A DNA stretch of 64,000 bases from Prunus persica (Eukaryota > Streptophyta > Magnoliopsida > Rosales > Rosaceae): positions 25,387,107 to 25,451,106 of the forward strand of contig NC_034012.1 in NCBI RefSeq assembly GCF_000346465.2, read 5' to 3'. The notes beneath the pieces were generated by a model. That model had not been told where the DNA came from, did no database searches, and saw only the letters and a list, made by a program, of their open reading frames with translations. The stretch's first letter is position 1. Each line of letters opens with the position of its first letter. Made by a program: the position numbers and the translations under genes. This document shows positions 32,901-46,453 of this stretch, one piece after another.

Positions 32901-35731
32901 TGCACACATGACCTTTTTACAGGTATTTTGTCTCTTTCTTCTCTTCTCCTTCTCTCTCCTTTCTCTCTCATCTCTCTCTATCTCAACTTGTCATTGAATA
33001 CATATATAGCAAAACAAAGCACTAGCACTTCTCATCTACTCAAATTAGTCAGCATCTGAGGTCAAATTGGAAAAAGAAATTCCAATACCTGAATCAATGA
33101 ACATCTAGAAAACCCCAACTATCCCTGCTACAAAATTCCTAGCTGTGAGGTTGGTACCACTGGATTTTCAAGTACATGTCTTCAGTGAATTGGGTTTCTG
33201 CAAGAACAAGAAAATCCATTTATGGGTCACAACCATTGAGTAGCTAGAGGCCTATAAAATCAACATCTGATATTGGTACGAATAAGCTACGTCGGTGCGT
33301 GCATTTAATATCTAGTGGGTCAAGGTCATACATGATTTAGAGAAAACATCATTAGAGAATACATATTTGGAAACTCTGGATGCTCACCGATTCTGGTATT
33401 GGAATTTCATTTTCTGATTTGAATCCAGATGTTCACCTGTTTGAGTAGATGAGAAGTGTTAGGGCTCTGTTTTGCTTTGTAGGTTTGGAATGGCAAACTG
33501 GGATAGAGAGACAAGAGAGAGGAGAGAGAATGAAAGGGGAAGAAAGGAACGGAAATGTCCCCAAAAAAAGAAGTCGCATGTGCTTCGCATGTCAAAGGTT
33601 AAGAGAATGTGGCAAAATTAACGACAAGCTTGCCATTGCAAAAGAATCAGAGTTAGGGCGTATTTAAAACTTAGTTTTTGTTCTTCCAATGGGCAAAGTG
33701 CCAAACGAGACAAACTTCATGGGGTATAGGTGAATTTTTCCCTACTCTTAATGTTGCATGTCATTTATTTTCCTTTGGATATCTGAAGTCTCTCATTATA
33801 ATTTATATATTATGTATAGTGGGATCTTCTTTCTAGGGTGGACTTTAGTTAAAGGACGATCATATCAATAACATTTCGATAATATATCAATAACATATTG
33901 ATAACATGTCAACAATGTGTTGATAGATTATTAATAGGAATTAACTAAAGGACAGAAGTCCTGCAGAGAGAATAAATATTTATGTGGAACATTAAATTAC
34001 ATTGAAAATTTAAAATGAATGAGTCTATTACAGGCTTTTTGAAGTAACTTGTATGCTTAGGTGTCACATAAGTGGAAACTTATGGGGAGCACTTAAATGG
34101 TAAACCCACAGGGTCCTCCTTGGTTGCCGCACAACAAGAGAAATGAAAGGAAAGAAGTAGCGTGTTTTCTTAGGTGCCATGACAGTGTAAACTTACATTA
34201 GCTTTTAGCGAAGAAGAGCAAAGTGGATGAGGAGCAAAACACAAGTCAGATAAGAATTTAAAAGAGGAAGATAAAATTAGGGGTACCAGTTTTGGAAATG
34301 ACATGATAACATGTCATGAAATAACAGAAAATTAGAACAAAATTGGCATGAGTTATCATATTTGTAGTGTCAGGAAGTTTTTGGCAAGACATTTTCATGT
34401 TAGTAGTTAAGCACAACATTGACAGGAAATAACTGTGTAAGTTACAAAATAACCCTCCCGAGTAAATGTGTTGTGTTCTGGCTTGCCACCCATCCTAGTG
34501 TCAGGAAACATGTCATGTTCTGTTGTGCCATGGCAGTCAAAAACATGACCCAAAAAGATGAATTGCCACCTACTGATAAAATAAAAGTTGGCAGCTTAGA
34601 AAAGGAGGCCTGTGCACACTTAGTAGATCTTTCATAAAGCTGCCTCAGAAGGCGACCTTGACAACTCCAAAATAGATTGCTAGTCCACTTAAAAACCCTA
34701 AACCCTCCCCTTAACTCATATAGGACCTGTTCACTGCCAACATTTCCCTAACAATGAAATTATGTGAAAATTTTATATGACAAATTTCGATTCATCAAGG
34801 CACCATAGAATGATTTCATCGTAGAGAACATGAACGTTTGTTTTTATTGCTATGGATTAGAAGTCCACTGCTTATGTGATGAAGTGGATTGGGATTAAAA
34901 GCAGATCGATTGAGTATGAAACTTGGTCCGCTTGCCAAAGTTTCCCAAGATTTCTGCTCTACAGCCTTGATTTTTCAACTCACAGTAATATCGCATTTCA
35001 AGCAAGCAAAGCACATCATACTCATCTTTATTTGTTTGAGTTTAAAGTTTTGGGTATACTTCTCTATTTGCTTATTGGCCCCCTTTTTTTAGTAGCAGGA
35101 ATTTGGATCAAGAATAGGATTTTTTTCCCATGCCATCCATATATTATGTTAGTCTAGTTTTGGAATGGAAACATAACTAAGGAATTTACCTAAGTTGACT
35201 GGAGTCAATTCCACTTAAGACCCGGAATGGAAATACAGAGGGTGGTATTTCTATGCCATAGAACTAGGAATGTAAAATCACTGCAAATACCCTTTCATTA
35301 TTTGGTTGTATTAAAATTAGAAACTTTCATTAATTGGCTGTATTGAAATTAAAAAAGAAAATAACTCCCAAGATATTGAGGAAATGAAATACATTCCTAT
35401 TCCAATTGCGTATTCCAGTCAAACAATGTGATAGGTTTACTAAAGCAATGTCATTGAAAAAAAATATAAATTTTTTTTTTTGTTGAAGTTTGACAATGTT
35501 CTTGCTTATATATATACCTGATGTTGTATTGGAATCAAAAGTATTACAATGTCTAATAACTAGTCTTCAGGAATCTATAGTGTCCCTTATTTTGTGTCTT
35601 TCTATTGGTATGGTAGTATTCATTTATTTCGCATTGGTGTTTTGAGTAACAGGTATAGCTTGAGCTACATCCCTTTTGCTAGAGCCATGTTATCCAAGAT
35701 CATGGTAGCTTGTTTTGACACTGATTTTTAG
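29950..35731 (+). CDS. SFT2-like vesicle transport protein (Got1/Sft2 family)
   Basis: Six exons join cleanly: 29950-30102, 30243-30296, 31403-31476, 32350-32467, 32594-32652 and 35653-35731 (537 nt, 178 residues). Each intron is GT-AG and in phase. After a soluble acidic N terminus ([14 protein letters not shown]) come four hydrophobic segments: [17 protein letters not shown]; the stretch with [37 protein letters not shown]; and [19 protein letters not shown]. The C terminus is SYIPFARAM and ends CFDTDF. The KFG.TFTLGN and DP.RI motifs are family signatures. Sft2/Got1 proteins are tetra-spanning Golgi membrane proteins that help endosome-derived vesicles fuse with the late Golgi. The gene looks intact; the last intron is 3.0 kb because of a TE insertion. 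Confidence 0.95.
32748..33742. mobile_element. TIR element (MULE-like) in intron 5 of the SFT2-like gene
   Basis: It starts GGGAAAAATTAACATATACC and ends with the inverted form (GGTATAGGTGAATTTTTCCC). The inverted arms stay similar over about 45-50 bp, including a shared GTTTGGCACTTT word. Long TIRs suggest a Mutator-like element; the 9-bp flanks are only partly alike, so superfamily and TSD are uncertain. No coding content. Confidence 0.6.
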
Positions 35732-37179
35732 GCTGATATTCGCCAAGGAAACGGCTTGGGACCCATCAACCGGAGTAGATATTTCCCAATATTAGTTTTT
35801 GTTTTGTGGCCTTGCACACAGAGAGAGTACAACCTAAAAGCACCACACGATATCGAAATGTATGTGTATGGATTGAGATTGTAATTTCTACCGTTGTTTA
35901 TCCTCATGTCCATAGAAGGAAGATACTTCATTCATTGCCGTGCTCATAGAATGTGATCTCTTACATCACTTTCTTCTTTTTATCTTTATTTCTTTTGATT
36001 TACGCAAGAATTTGATAATTCAGGTGCGTTTGGTACAAGGTTTAGGAGCTTGGGAATAGGTATGAAATTGCATTCCCATGTTTGGTAAGTGTATCTTTGG
36101 GAATGGAATATCTCACTCATGGGTATGACCGTGTGAACTTCCCATATAGGGGGGAATTTCATACCTTTGGCTCACCTTCGGAAATTTTCCCCCCACATGG
36201 TAAATCATTTAATGTAATTTTTGGTTTTACAAACTTACCCCTATCATAATTTTCAAATATCACTTTTGACCCTTAAAAAACTTTTCGTATTTCTTTTTCC
36301 TTTCTTTTTAACTCATCAAGGGTATTGTTGTAAAACTAGAGAACTTGTCATTCCTAATACTACACAAATCAAATATGAGAATGGGTAAAAATGGTATTTC
36401 TTAGTCATTTTCTACTGTTCTCAAACATGGGAATGAAGTTCATTCCCATCTTATGGGATTATACATGAGAATTTTATTGAGATATTTAGTGATATATCCA
36501 TTTTTAGCATTAATATTATAAATAAACCCTACACTATTGAATTTCTATAAATAAACAAAAAAAAAAAACTCCAAAAATGACAGCAAGCTTTATTGAATTT
36601 AATATTGATTATTAAATTACTTTGATGCCCTATTGAGTGTTTTGGGTATTTTTATGAGATTTTGGGGTTGGGCTTGTTTTAAGAAATTGATGGCAGTTTT
36701 GTAATTTATAATAAGTTAAAAGCCTCTTTGTTATGTTGTAAATGAGTTTTTGGTGTGTTTCTAAAGTCCATTTTATATGGGGTATTTTTATAATTTGGAC
36801 ATCTATATTGGGTATAATAGTGAATCTCCCAATTTTATTCCCATGAAGTTCAAAGATGTGTAGGAACATGTCTAAGAACTAAATAAAGCATTTAAATGAA
36901 CATGTTGATCGAGTGAACAAATTTAACACAAAATTTTAGCTTGCAGAAGCCTATTTTTATTCCCAGAACCCCAAGCCCCCTACCATGTTTTCTTCTCCTC
37001 TCATTCCCCATGACCACAACCCACTGCAAGCCACCCTCCCCCCTCCTCCCCCCTTTTGTTTTTTTCATCCCCATCCCCATCCTCACCCCAATTTCTTCTC
37101 CCCCGATTCCCCCATGACCACCACCCTCAAGCTCTAACCCCCAAACGAACCCATAACCCATAGACCCACCCCTCATTTT

Positions 37180-37224
<45 letters not shown>

Positions 37225-39083
37225 ATTAAAATGATTTTATTTATTTATTTTAGATTTCATATTATTTTAACATATAAAATGGCCAATTTGTCCTCATATT
37301 TAACGACAAATTGGATGAAATGCTGAGATTTAGAAGGTAAGGGGCTAATTGGCAATAAAATTAGTTCATGTACTTCATTTTCCAAAAAAAAAAACGAGTT
37401 GAGGGTGCAAATTGAAAGTAGCGTACAAGTTCAGTGGATAAATCGACAGCTAACCCGTAGCTCAAATGCTTTTTTTGCGAGGTCAGAACGAGAAATTTTA
37501 GAAGAGGTGGGTTGGTATATTGTTCACTAAAAATAATAATAGTAAAAATTAGGCAACCCAAGAACAACTACTAATGCATGTTTACTTACAATGAATGGGG
37601 GAGCCATGAATCCAGGAATTCAAATAAGGGATTAGATCAACTACTACCGCCTAGTTGATTCCATTCTTGATTTTGAGGGTGTTCGATTACTGATTTTAAG
37701 GTGGAACCGACATAATTTTTTGACGGGACTCACCTCGAATTCCTCGGAATTCAGGACGAATCTTGTGGTAATTCGGACATCATACCAATGTCGGGCCCAC
37801 ATACTAAAGAAAGAGACTTTCTGCCGAAATTTCGACAGAGTCTCCCATGAAAAATGAACATTTCCCAAATTTCTCAACCTGTTAAAAACACGTTTAAACA
37901 TCCCAACAGGCAGTATGCACAAGATAAATTCATGTAGTTTACATATTAGGCCTCCGGCTTTACAATCAATCCTAACATGGGCAATATTAGAGCAGTCTAT
38001 AGAATTTCAGTTTACAAACGAGCAATAAAATTCAATAGAATAGAAGCAAATGAAAATTAGTCCTACAGAAGCTTTAGGCTCGGAAGTAGAGATCTCGGCT
38101 CGGCCGCTCGATTCAAATCTATCTATTGCCTGGGGTCTCAAAATGGAAAAGTGTGAGTGGACAAAAATAAGGTTTAGTTCACATTTGAAAACAACATAAT
38201 ATAACCGCACCGTTTAGAAAACGATGCCGAAAACAACATGTATGCAAAACCGACATAGCTACATGTATATGTATATATCTAATTGAGTCAAAACCATAGT
38301 GAAATCCGAAATCTCAAAGTGATACTTTATTACTCATCCCATTGAAACATTTCTCTATTATTCCCAAACTAATCCTTAATACTCGTACGACTGTGACAAG
38401 TCCTACGCGAGCAGACTAACCCCGCTAAGGGTCTACAAAACACCCTGTCAAGGGTGCCCAGGTTCCGACATATCTAAATATCCATAGTTCCCAATTTCCA
38501 ATCCATAATTTCCAAATCCGGAGAGGTACATAGGGTAGTGCTTATAGCACTTCAAACTGACATAAACTATAATCTACTCTCTTTCCATAATCTCATTACC
38601 AACACCCCACGTACCCCACACATAACCAAGCATAGATAGGAATTCTTGAAAATAATATATATAAAACCAAGATACTCAAATATGCCAAAACTCAAATATA
38701 TTGCAAATACTTTACAAAAATATGAAATTTCAACAATTGACTATATAAAAAATTCTATAAATCATTAAATCAATATGCATAGTTTTTCCATCATAAAATA
38801 ATACTTATTATTTGAAAATAAAGTCTACTCACAAGTAGTACCATGCTGTTTGACCCTAAGAGGGTCCCATTTGCTGCGTACGCTAGGTCGGAGCACCTAT
38901 TTCAAATTACAAGGACTAGATTAAAATAAAGCGCTTCGAACGAGAACTTTAAAATAAATTCCTAATTTTTCAGGACTCAAGTGTGTGTGCACGAAGATTG
39001 AGAAGTTCCTAAGGTCCGACTAAGTGTTCTGGATAATGAAATAGCCTTGGAAGATGCTCGGTCAACCGAGTGGTCAAACATCC
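35732..39083. other. Intergenic region with repeat remnants
   Basis: No gene supported. About 36030-36450 has repeated CATTCCCAT-like words, probably a decayed miniature element. A C-rich tract spans about 36960-37180 and a (CT)n run 37185-37220; the next 250 bp (GGGGCTAATTGG, AGTTCATGTACTTC) look like a DNA-transposon end. About 37700-38970 resembles gypsy LTR or leader sequence, without a second copy here to prove it. Confidence 0.45.
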
Positions 39084-40587
39084 TATTGAGGCCCAAAAAA
39101 TCTACGTTTCGGCCCAAATAAATTCTCGGCCCAATGCTATACCTTATCGAGAAGAAACCCGATTTGGGCACGCGAAAGTTCATCATATGCGCTTGCACAC
39201 ATGCCACGCCAAACGACACGCCATGCCAAGCAAGGAATTATTATTCCTCACCTAATCACGCCACAAGCTTAAGTGGGCCCCAAGCCACTCAAATACCCGG
39301 GGCTTGCTTGAGTGGGTTGTGGTATGGACGGTAATAAATCAACATGAGGTCTATTGATGGGCCGAGAAATGGAGGTCTCGAGTCGCTTGGGAGTCTTAGG
39401 ACTCAAGCCCATTTCCTAGGCCCAAACATGTGGGTGAGCACAAGAGGAGGAAATAACCCAATCAAAATAGCCTATGGACATTACCAAAAAGCCCAACGTT
39501 TAATAAATATGGCCCAAATAAAAATAGCCCAATCAAAAAATAGCTTATTGATTCAACCAAAAAGCCCACTACCTTAAGGAACCATCTTGGCCCATACAAA
39601 TACCCCAGCTGGCTGGGTGAATAGAAGCCACGAAGGGGGAGGTCTGAAGAATTATTAAACAAAGCTGCTAGAGGTTCCAGCACGTGGAGGGAACAGTTCC
39701 AAGCAAGAAACATTCAAGGAACTAAGGAATATTAGACTGCGAGCTGCCAGAAGCACCCTTTGAACCAGCATGTATATCCACTTCCTTTCCTTCATCAGAT
39801 CTGGCCAAGGAAGGAGGAAGGAAAGAAGAAGAAAAATAGCTAAGAATGGAGCCTCCTACTGGAACAGCTGTGGGAAAAGGGGACCTTGAGCTCCCAAAAT
39901 TCTTGATTTCGTGCAAATAGATAGAGGCAATTTCACTAAGATAGGAAAGTCAAGGGAGAAGAGGAGAAAGGAAGGAAAGGCTTGGCCAAGTTAGGAAGAA
40001 ACCATTAGGGTTTCTTGGGAAATGATAGTTTCCTGCAGCTATAAAATGAGGCATCTTCTACTCAACAAAACCAACTCAGATTTAGAGAGCAAACTTTCTC
40101 TCTTACCTGAAAAAACCCATCAATTCCGTGCACTATTCACCATTCTTCTCCATTTTCCTCTTCTGGCAGACCACTTTCACATCTGTCAGAAGCTTTGTCA
40201 AGCTGCCGGAAGAACATTATTTTTTCTTTCTCTCTTCTCAGCCAAATCAGCCTGCAAACCTTTTCTTCCTCACCTTAAACACTCTCATTTCTCCCTAGGA
40301 AGCCATATTTTCCTCTTTGGTGCTAAACTCATGCTGATTTTGCTTCCATGCCACAAGCCTCTCATGCCAAGCTAGAAAATTTATCTGTAAGCATCAAGAA
40401 ATCATCTGTAAGCAGCCTTTATTTTCGTTGGTGAAGGTAACCAGAACACTTCCTAATGCTCTACTGCCCTTTCGAAGCGCTTTTGGGGCTTGATTTTCGA
40501 ACTCAGACACATGGGGCAATTTCAGTAATTTCCCTTTTACGACGGCCCAGCCCATTTGCAGCTGCCGGAGGAAAAAAGACCCCTACA
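39084..40587 (+). repeat. Left LTR (copy A)
   Basis: Shares blocks with copy B (44907) and, inverted, copy C (55176). A TATAAAA box at about 40041 is conserved in B (about 45826), placing the transcription start in the last third of the LTR. Confidence 0.85.
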
Positions 40588-40959
40588 CTTCCCAAATCTA
40601 GCCAACCGGGCACATGAGGCCCAGGAACTTCGATTTTTGATTCGAAAGTTCCTATTGGTTCAGCAAGGTTTATTATACATGCCCTGCAAGTTTGGTCACA
40701 ATCGAACTGTCGAATCGCTCGCGATCGCACGATCAGACAGTTACCGTTTAACCTAATCTTTAACTCATTGAATCGAAACATCCAGGACTCCGATTCATGA
40801 TCCGTGAATTCCTACATGATACTAGAGATGCCTAGATCAACATATTTAAAAATTAAGTTGATCCAACGGTCCGAACATATCGAACCCGGATAACGCCTAA
40901 TATACGTAATCCAATCGACAGTCAAACGATAACCAAATTCAAATCCGAGCATACCGTTG

Positions 40960-41248
40960 TGCTTGGGACATGGAGATGTACCCGCCACTACCGTGCAAAG
41001 ATGAAGAATTCCATGCCATTCTTGATACGATGTTTGCTGGCAGCGCAATCAAACCCCTCAGGCCCTACAAAGTCCCTACTAGAGAGGAAACAAGTGATCC
41101 TAGTTATTGCCGTTATCATCAGTTTGCGAGGCATCCAACTACTGTTTGTCAAATTTTGAGGAAGATCTTGCATGCCGAAATACATGACGGAACTCTTGAG
41201 CTAGCTTCTAAGAGGCAAGCTATTGATGAAGACCCCTTGCCAAAATGA
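40960..41248 (+). pseudogene. Gag-region fragment of the 39-46 kb element
   Basis: Reads YCRYHQFARHPTTVCQ and LHAEIHDGTLELASKRQAID, typical of the gag C-terminal region of certain plant gypsy elements. Open for about 90 residues, then lost. Confidence 0.7.
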
Positions 41249-41559
41249 ACGGGAAAGGAGATGGATGCAGTCATGACTTGCTCGATGACGACGTATTGTG
41301 CCACCCCTGGAAGAATGACCCAAAGTCATCGGAGGCTATTTGGGAGCCTTGTGGAAACATGGAGAAAGTTACTGGTGTAAATATTCAAAACCTTCAAGTT
41401 ATAACACCCATGGCCACTTGCTGATGGATGGGAGGATGGTTCCAGCAACGAAGTATTCACATTGGACGTGCTGGAAGAACACCACTTGGGGGCCTCATTT
41501 GGTCAGCATGATTATCGAGAGACAGCTGTCGTAACCTCTCAAAAGTTGAAGAAAGTGTG

Positions 41560-41905
41560 ATGGGTTATGAGCTGCAAATCACTCTCTGATCAGTTGGGTT
41601 ATGAGCTGCATGCAAGTAAAGCAGCAGTTGTGGCTCTGTTAAATATCTCTACAGAGCATGGCAGCCTAGTACAACACATGCCAAATACATGCCAACCTCA
41701 GCCACAAGCTTTCATGCTATTGCAAGTCATGCACACTCCTTGGCCCTTTCATACTTGGGGGATTAATTTGATTGGAGTATTCATTAATGCAAAATGGCTC
41801 AAAGCCTTACTACTGCTGAGTTGCTTTTGCACCTATCCTTTTGTTTTTGGCTTTTCAAATTTATTCCAAAGACGAACTCCTTATATGTTTTCACAACTTT
41901 TGTAG
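41560..41905 (+). pseudogene. Integrase fragment of the 39-46 kb element
   Basis: Contains PWPFHTWGINLIGVF, matching the first catalytic block of gypsy integrases (WGIDLIG), with Asn in place of the catalytic Asp. The preceding residues (VQHMPNTCQPQPQAF) match the linker after the zinc finger. The rest of the core is missing. Confidence 0.7.
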
Positions 41906-44621
41906 AATGCACCACCATTATGGCATGCCAAGGTGTAAGATGATATTTGCAATGAGAATGGAGTATTTTGGAAAAAGAAAAAAGCCTCTAGAATTCTTTC
42001 CTTACTTTTTACCTTCTTTTGTTTTGCAAAACATGTTCTTTGGAGAAAAAAAAAAAAGACAAGCAAATTTTCCTTTAAAAAGCTAAGCCTCTCAGCAGTA
42101 ACTATACCAAGCAAAGCCACTTAGATGGGACCCCAAGCTGTTAACAAGCACCATGCACAAGCAATATCATGTGTCAATCTTGAAAAGAAAAAATGAAGGT
42201 CATGCTATCAAGGAAAATCATTCTAGTCCCTGCGATATTTGAAGAGAATGTATGTGTTGGGGTGCTGTGAAAAGAAAAGAAAAATCGGATCACATAAGGA
42301 AGACCTTGTGGAGAAAAAAAAACGTAGATGCAATGTGGCAAACACTTTTGTGATCCTGTAAAAATTGGCAGCATGCACCTTGCACCTACCACAACCCAAC
42401 CTGTTAAATCTCAAGCAACTCATGCATTTCATCATTTACAACCAAGCGAAGTGTACAGAACAAGCGGGAAATCATTATCTCAATGCATTCTAAACCCCAA
42501 CAATTCACGCATTCTATTATTTCCAACCAAGCAAGGCGTACAAAACAGGCTGAAGCTTAATATCTCAAGCATTCTACATCAAAAGTTCTAACAGAAAGTA
42601 TGCAACAATGCTGTGTTTCAAGTTTCCAACAACATGAGCTTTAGGCTCTCCAAAAAAAAAAAAGGGGGTTAAAACTCAAGCCCAAATGCAGTCAATTATG
42701 CTAAAGATCGATACACCCTGCGGTTTCAAAAGAAAAAGCTACTATGCATCGAGCCAGTCCCCACAACAAAGAAATGCGACCTGCAAGGCCAAATAAGGAT
42801 CGGTGTTAGAGAAAGATGGTGCTGGAAGATATGGCATTGCTAAAAAGAAAATTATATATATTACGGTGCAAAGAAGGAGAATTGGGTACCTCAACTAAAT
42901 CAAGGTGCATGACTAAAACAGAATAGAAGAAGCGCGAAGAGATGATCCTTTCGATGTTTCCACCAAGCACCATTCTTAGTAGCTCATTTGTCAAGGAGAA
43001 GGTCTCGTAGCTTAAGGCACCGGCTCTCCAATCAGGCATACATCTTTATGCTACAAGCAGCTTTTGCTCTAAAAACAGCGTATGCTATAACTTCTTCTAA
43101 GTATCAAGCGGGAAGTCCAAGCAAGGTCCTAATAAGACACATGCTCAAACCCTTTTAGCACACTACTGTAAGGTCGAAAACGATGTTTCCTTTGCAACCT
43201 TCAATCATTCGCAAAACATCTTTGGTAGTTGAGTCTGCCAACTCACAATCGAACCGCTCTAGCCAACCCTTAGTGATGCTGCAAGGGTATTGAAAAAATC
43301 AAGTGGCTGGCAGAAACATGCATTTTTTCTATTCAACACCTGGAAATGAGAGTAGCCTCCAAAGCTTATTCAATGCCTATGATCAAGTCTTGGCAAGTGT
43401 TTCTAAGCAATGAAGGTAGTCGTCTCTTCTTCAGCCCATCGTGTAAGGGGAAATAGGCCATCACTCATCACAGAATTCATTGTGACTTATTACGTGAATC
43501 CCTGCTAGAATTGCCAACAAAGAATATGCTGCAAAAGGGCAAAGCATCTCTGTGTTAAAGCCAAGTAATCTCCACACCAGCATGCAAGCAATATGAACTT
43601 CACAAGCCAAGCCAAGCCAAGCAAGCTATCTCATGCCAAGCGAAATGCATAAACAAAAATATTTTCGAAGATCATGCAATCTATTACTCGAGCTCTTGGC
43701 AAGCAAAATTCTCGTTCCATGATCGACAAGCAATTCCCATGGCAAGCATATTTTATCCCAATAATGCAAAAATTCAAGCATTGTAAAACATGCATTCTGT
43801 CAGTTTCTTAACAACTCTATTTCTCGTGACATGGGAGAAAGCCCAAAACCAATCAAGCACGTGTTTACAGGAAGAATGAGCCTAGGCCAAACACCAATCT
43901 ATACTTATTCCTACAAAGTCAAAAGAAGGACTCACAATTCCAGCAAATGAGCATAACTACTTACCAAAAGACCAAGATAAAAGTCTAAATGCCCAAGATA
44001 CGAAGCCGGTGCACTCAAAGCTTCCAGCAGTAAGGAATGTGACACAAGCTTTCTGCACCTCCCCTTTCCTGTGTCAGAGACGTATAAACCTACAATCATA
44101 AGAGTATTGCATCACGCAAAGTTTAGCCTTTTTGCTAGCACAAAGAGGCCCAGCACGCCATAAAGAAAAATGAAAAAAAAAAAATGGAGCAATCCGTACC
44201 AGCGACTTCTCCTCACATTTTCGGCACCCTTCCAGCAACTTGCAAAAAGAAAGAAATAAAAAAGGAGAGAACCCCAAAAACTAACGCAAACATTTCCTTG
44301 CTAACCATTACGCCAACAAAAGTTGGATGGGTCAAAAGAAGTGGGTGCTTGGCTGCCAAAACAAAGAGCAAAACGCATGGGCATGAAGAACCCAATGAAC
44401 CCCTCAATAGATTCAAGAAATTGCAACAGAAAAGGGCATACCTTGTTAATCCCCTCAAAGGATAGCCTCAGATGTACCAAGAAAGAAGGAACTGAGAATT
44501 TTGGAAGAAAAGTCTACACAGAGACAATCTCTTCCAGGAACGGCAAGTGGGTTTCTTCGCGAGGGGAATGATGGAGTCGAGTTTGGCTTGAGCTCCCTTC
44601 CAGCGGCTGTAGACGGGCGGT

Positions 44622-44667
<46 letters not shown>

Positions 44668-44892
44668 AAGTTCGTTGGAGGAAGAAAAGGAAAAAGAAGA
44701 TGAAGGTGATGGGGAGAGGGTTACTCTAGTGCGCATAAAGAGGAAGGAGAAGAAGGAAGAAATAATAAATGAAAAAGAAGGAGGAAGTTGGTATCTGGGA
44801 AACCATAAAATAACTGCTGAAGCTTATGAATTTGATTTTTGGGTCGGGTTTAATTATTTGGCCCATTCCAGCACTTATCCATGGCCCTAATA
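41906..44892 (+). other. Non-coding interior of the 39-46 kb element
   Basis: No protein domain found. Words such as AAGCCAAGCAAGC and CCATGGCAAGC recur. A (CT)n run at about 44624-44661 lies near the right end. Confidence 0.5.
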
Positions 44893-44906
44893 ATTAAGGG
44901 GGCTAA
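44893..44906 (+). other. Polypurine tract
   Basis: TTAAGGGGGCTAA ends one base before the TGTTGAGG start of the right LTR. Confidence 0.75.
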
Positions 44907-46133
44907 TGTTGAGGCCCAAAAAATCCAAGGTTGAGCCCAAATAAATTTCTAGCCTAGTGCTACACCTCATTAAGAAAAGACCCAGTTTGGAGCACTCAAA
45001 ATTCTTCATGCACGCTTTCACGGGCCACGACCACGTGCCATGCCAAATAAATATGCAATCCATCACGCTATGAATTGAAATGAGCCTATAAAAGGCACTG
45101 GCTCTACAAGCCCATGTTAATTACCCTATCAAGCATCATGTCAAAGACGATAAAATTCAAGCACAACATGCCATGCCAAGTAGGAAACCATTATTTCACA
45201 CCTAGCCACGCTACAACCTTAATCCCAAGCCACACAAATACCCGGGGCTTGCTGAGTAGGTTGTGGCATGGATGGTTAGGAGCCCCAAAACTCAAGCCCA
45301 TTTCTTGAGCTCAAATATGTGTATAAGCATAAAGGAGAGAAAAAGGGAGCCAAATAACCTAGAAAATTAGCCCATCACTTAAGGAAATTAGCCCATTCCC
45401 TTAATGGGCTAACTCATCACTTTAGCAAGGCCCAAGCAAGCCAAGAAAAATATCTATAGTCTCCAGCACATGGGCAAAAACAAACATCAAGGTAGAACAC
45501 GCAAAGAACCAATGGGTATCAGCTTGTGTAGAGCAGAAGCACCCTTCAAACCAACGCCCTTACCAATTTCTTTCTCCTACCAGCTCTTGCCATGGAAGAG
45601 GGAAGGAAAGAAGGTGAGGAGGCAGTTAGAAATAGGAGTTCAACACTGAAGCAGCTGCGGGAAGGCCTTAGAGCTCCCAAAAATCTTGTCTTTGTGTGTT
45701 TGGATAGAGGAAGATTTCACAAAATGGGGTGAATCGAAAGGAGAGAAGAGAAATGAAAAGGGAGACTTGGCAAAATTGGAGAGAAACCATTAGGGTTTCT
45801 TGAAGGGAGGAGCTTCCAGCGGCTATAAAAAGGGCTATTTCCTACCCATTAAACACAACCACACCCACTACTTCACCACTAGCTACAACACACATCCAGA
45901 GAGCAAGCTTTATCTTTCATCCCTGAAACCCCTGCAATTTTGAGCCCTATTCCTTCATCTCCTCCCATTTTCTCTTTTGGTAAATCGTTCTAGAGCTTGA
46001 CAGAGCTTTCGTCAAGCTACCAGAAACTACTCAACACACCCCCATTGTTATTCCCTCACATCTCTCTTTAACGAACCTTCTTAGAATTCCGTCTCCCCTA
46101 CTTTAAAACCCCTGTTTCTCATAGGAACTCACA

Positions 46134-46206
<73 letters not shown>

Positions 46207-46453
46207 AATGATAAACTCATGACTGCTTTACTTCCATGCCACAAGTTTCTAATGCCAAGCTAAGAATCTATCTGTAAGCAACTGTTAGTTTTGCTGATGA
46301 AGGTAACCAAGGTACTTCCTAAGGCTTAGCTACCCTTTCGAAGCATTCTTGGGGTCTGATTCTTGAACTCAGACCCGGGGGCAATTTTCACACATTTGGC
46401 TCTTTACAGCAGCCCAGGCCCGCAGTAGTTGCCGAAACGAAAAAGCCCCTACA
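44907..46453 (+). repeat. Right LTR (copy B) with a 68-bp CT expansion
   Basis: Same family as copies A and C. It carries a pure (CT)34 run at 46137-46204 that neither of the other copies has, so the expansion arose after insertion. Confidence 0.85.

Larger units (their letters stand above)
39084..46453 (+). mobile_element. Old Ty3/gypsy-derived element with two LTRs
   Basis: Two direct repeats of about 1.5 kb (39084-40587 and 44907-46453), both of the form (TG/TA)TTGAGGCCCAAAAAAT...CCCCTACA, flank a 4.3-kb interior. A polypurine tract (TTAAGGGGGCTAA) lies directly before the right LTR, giving plus orientation. The interior holds a gag fragment and an integrase fragment, and no protease or RT domain. 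The LTRs are clearly diverged, so the insertion is old. Flanks CATCC and CTTTT do not match, so the TSD is lost or the pair is recombinant. Confidence 0.8.

Noticed and set aside
44455..44890. Frames with Arg-Glu or Ser-Leu dipeptide runs at 44.5-44.9 kb and near 57.5 kb
   Set aside because: Translations of (CT)n microsatellites, not proteins.
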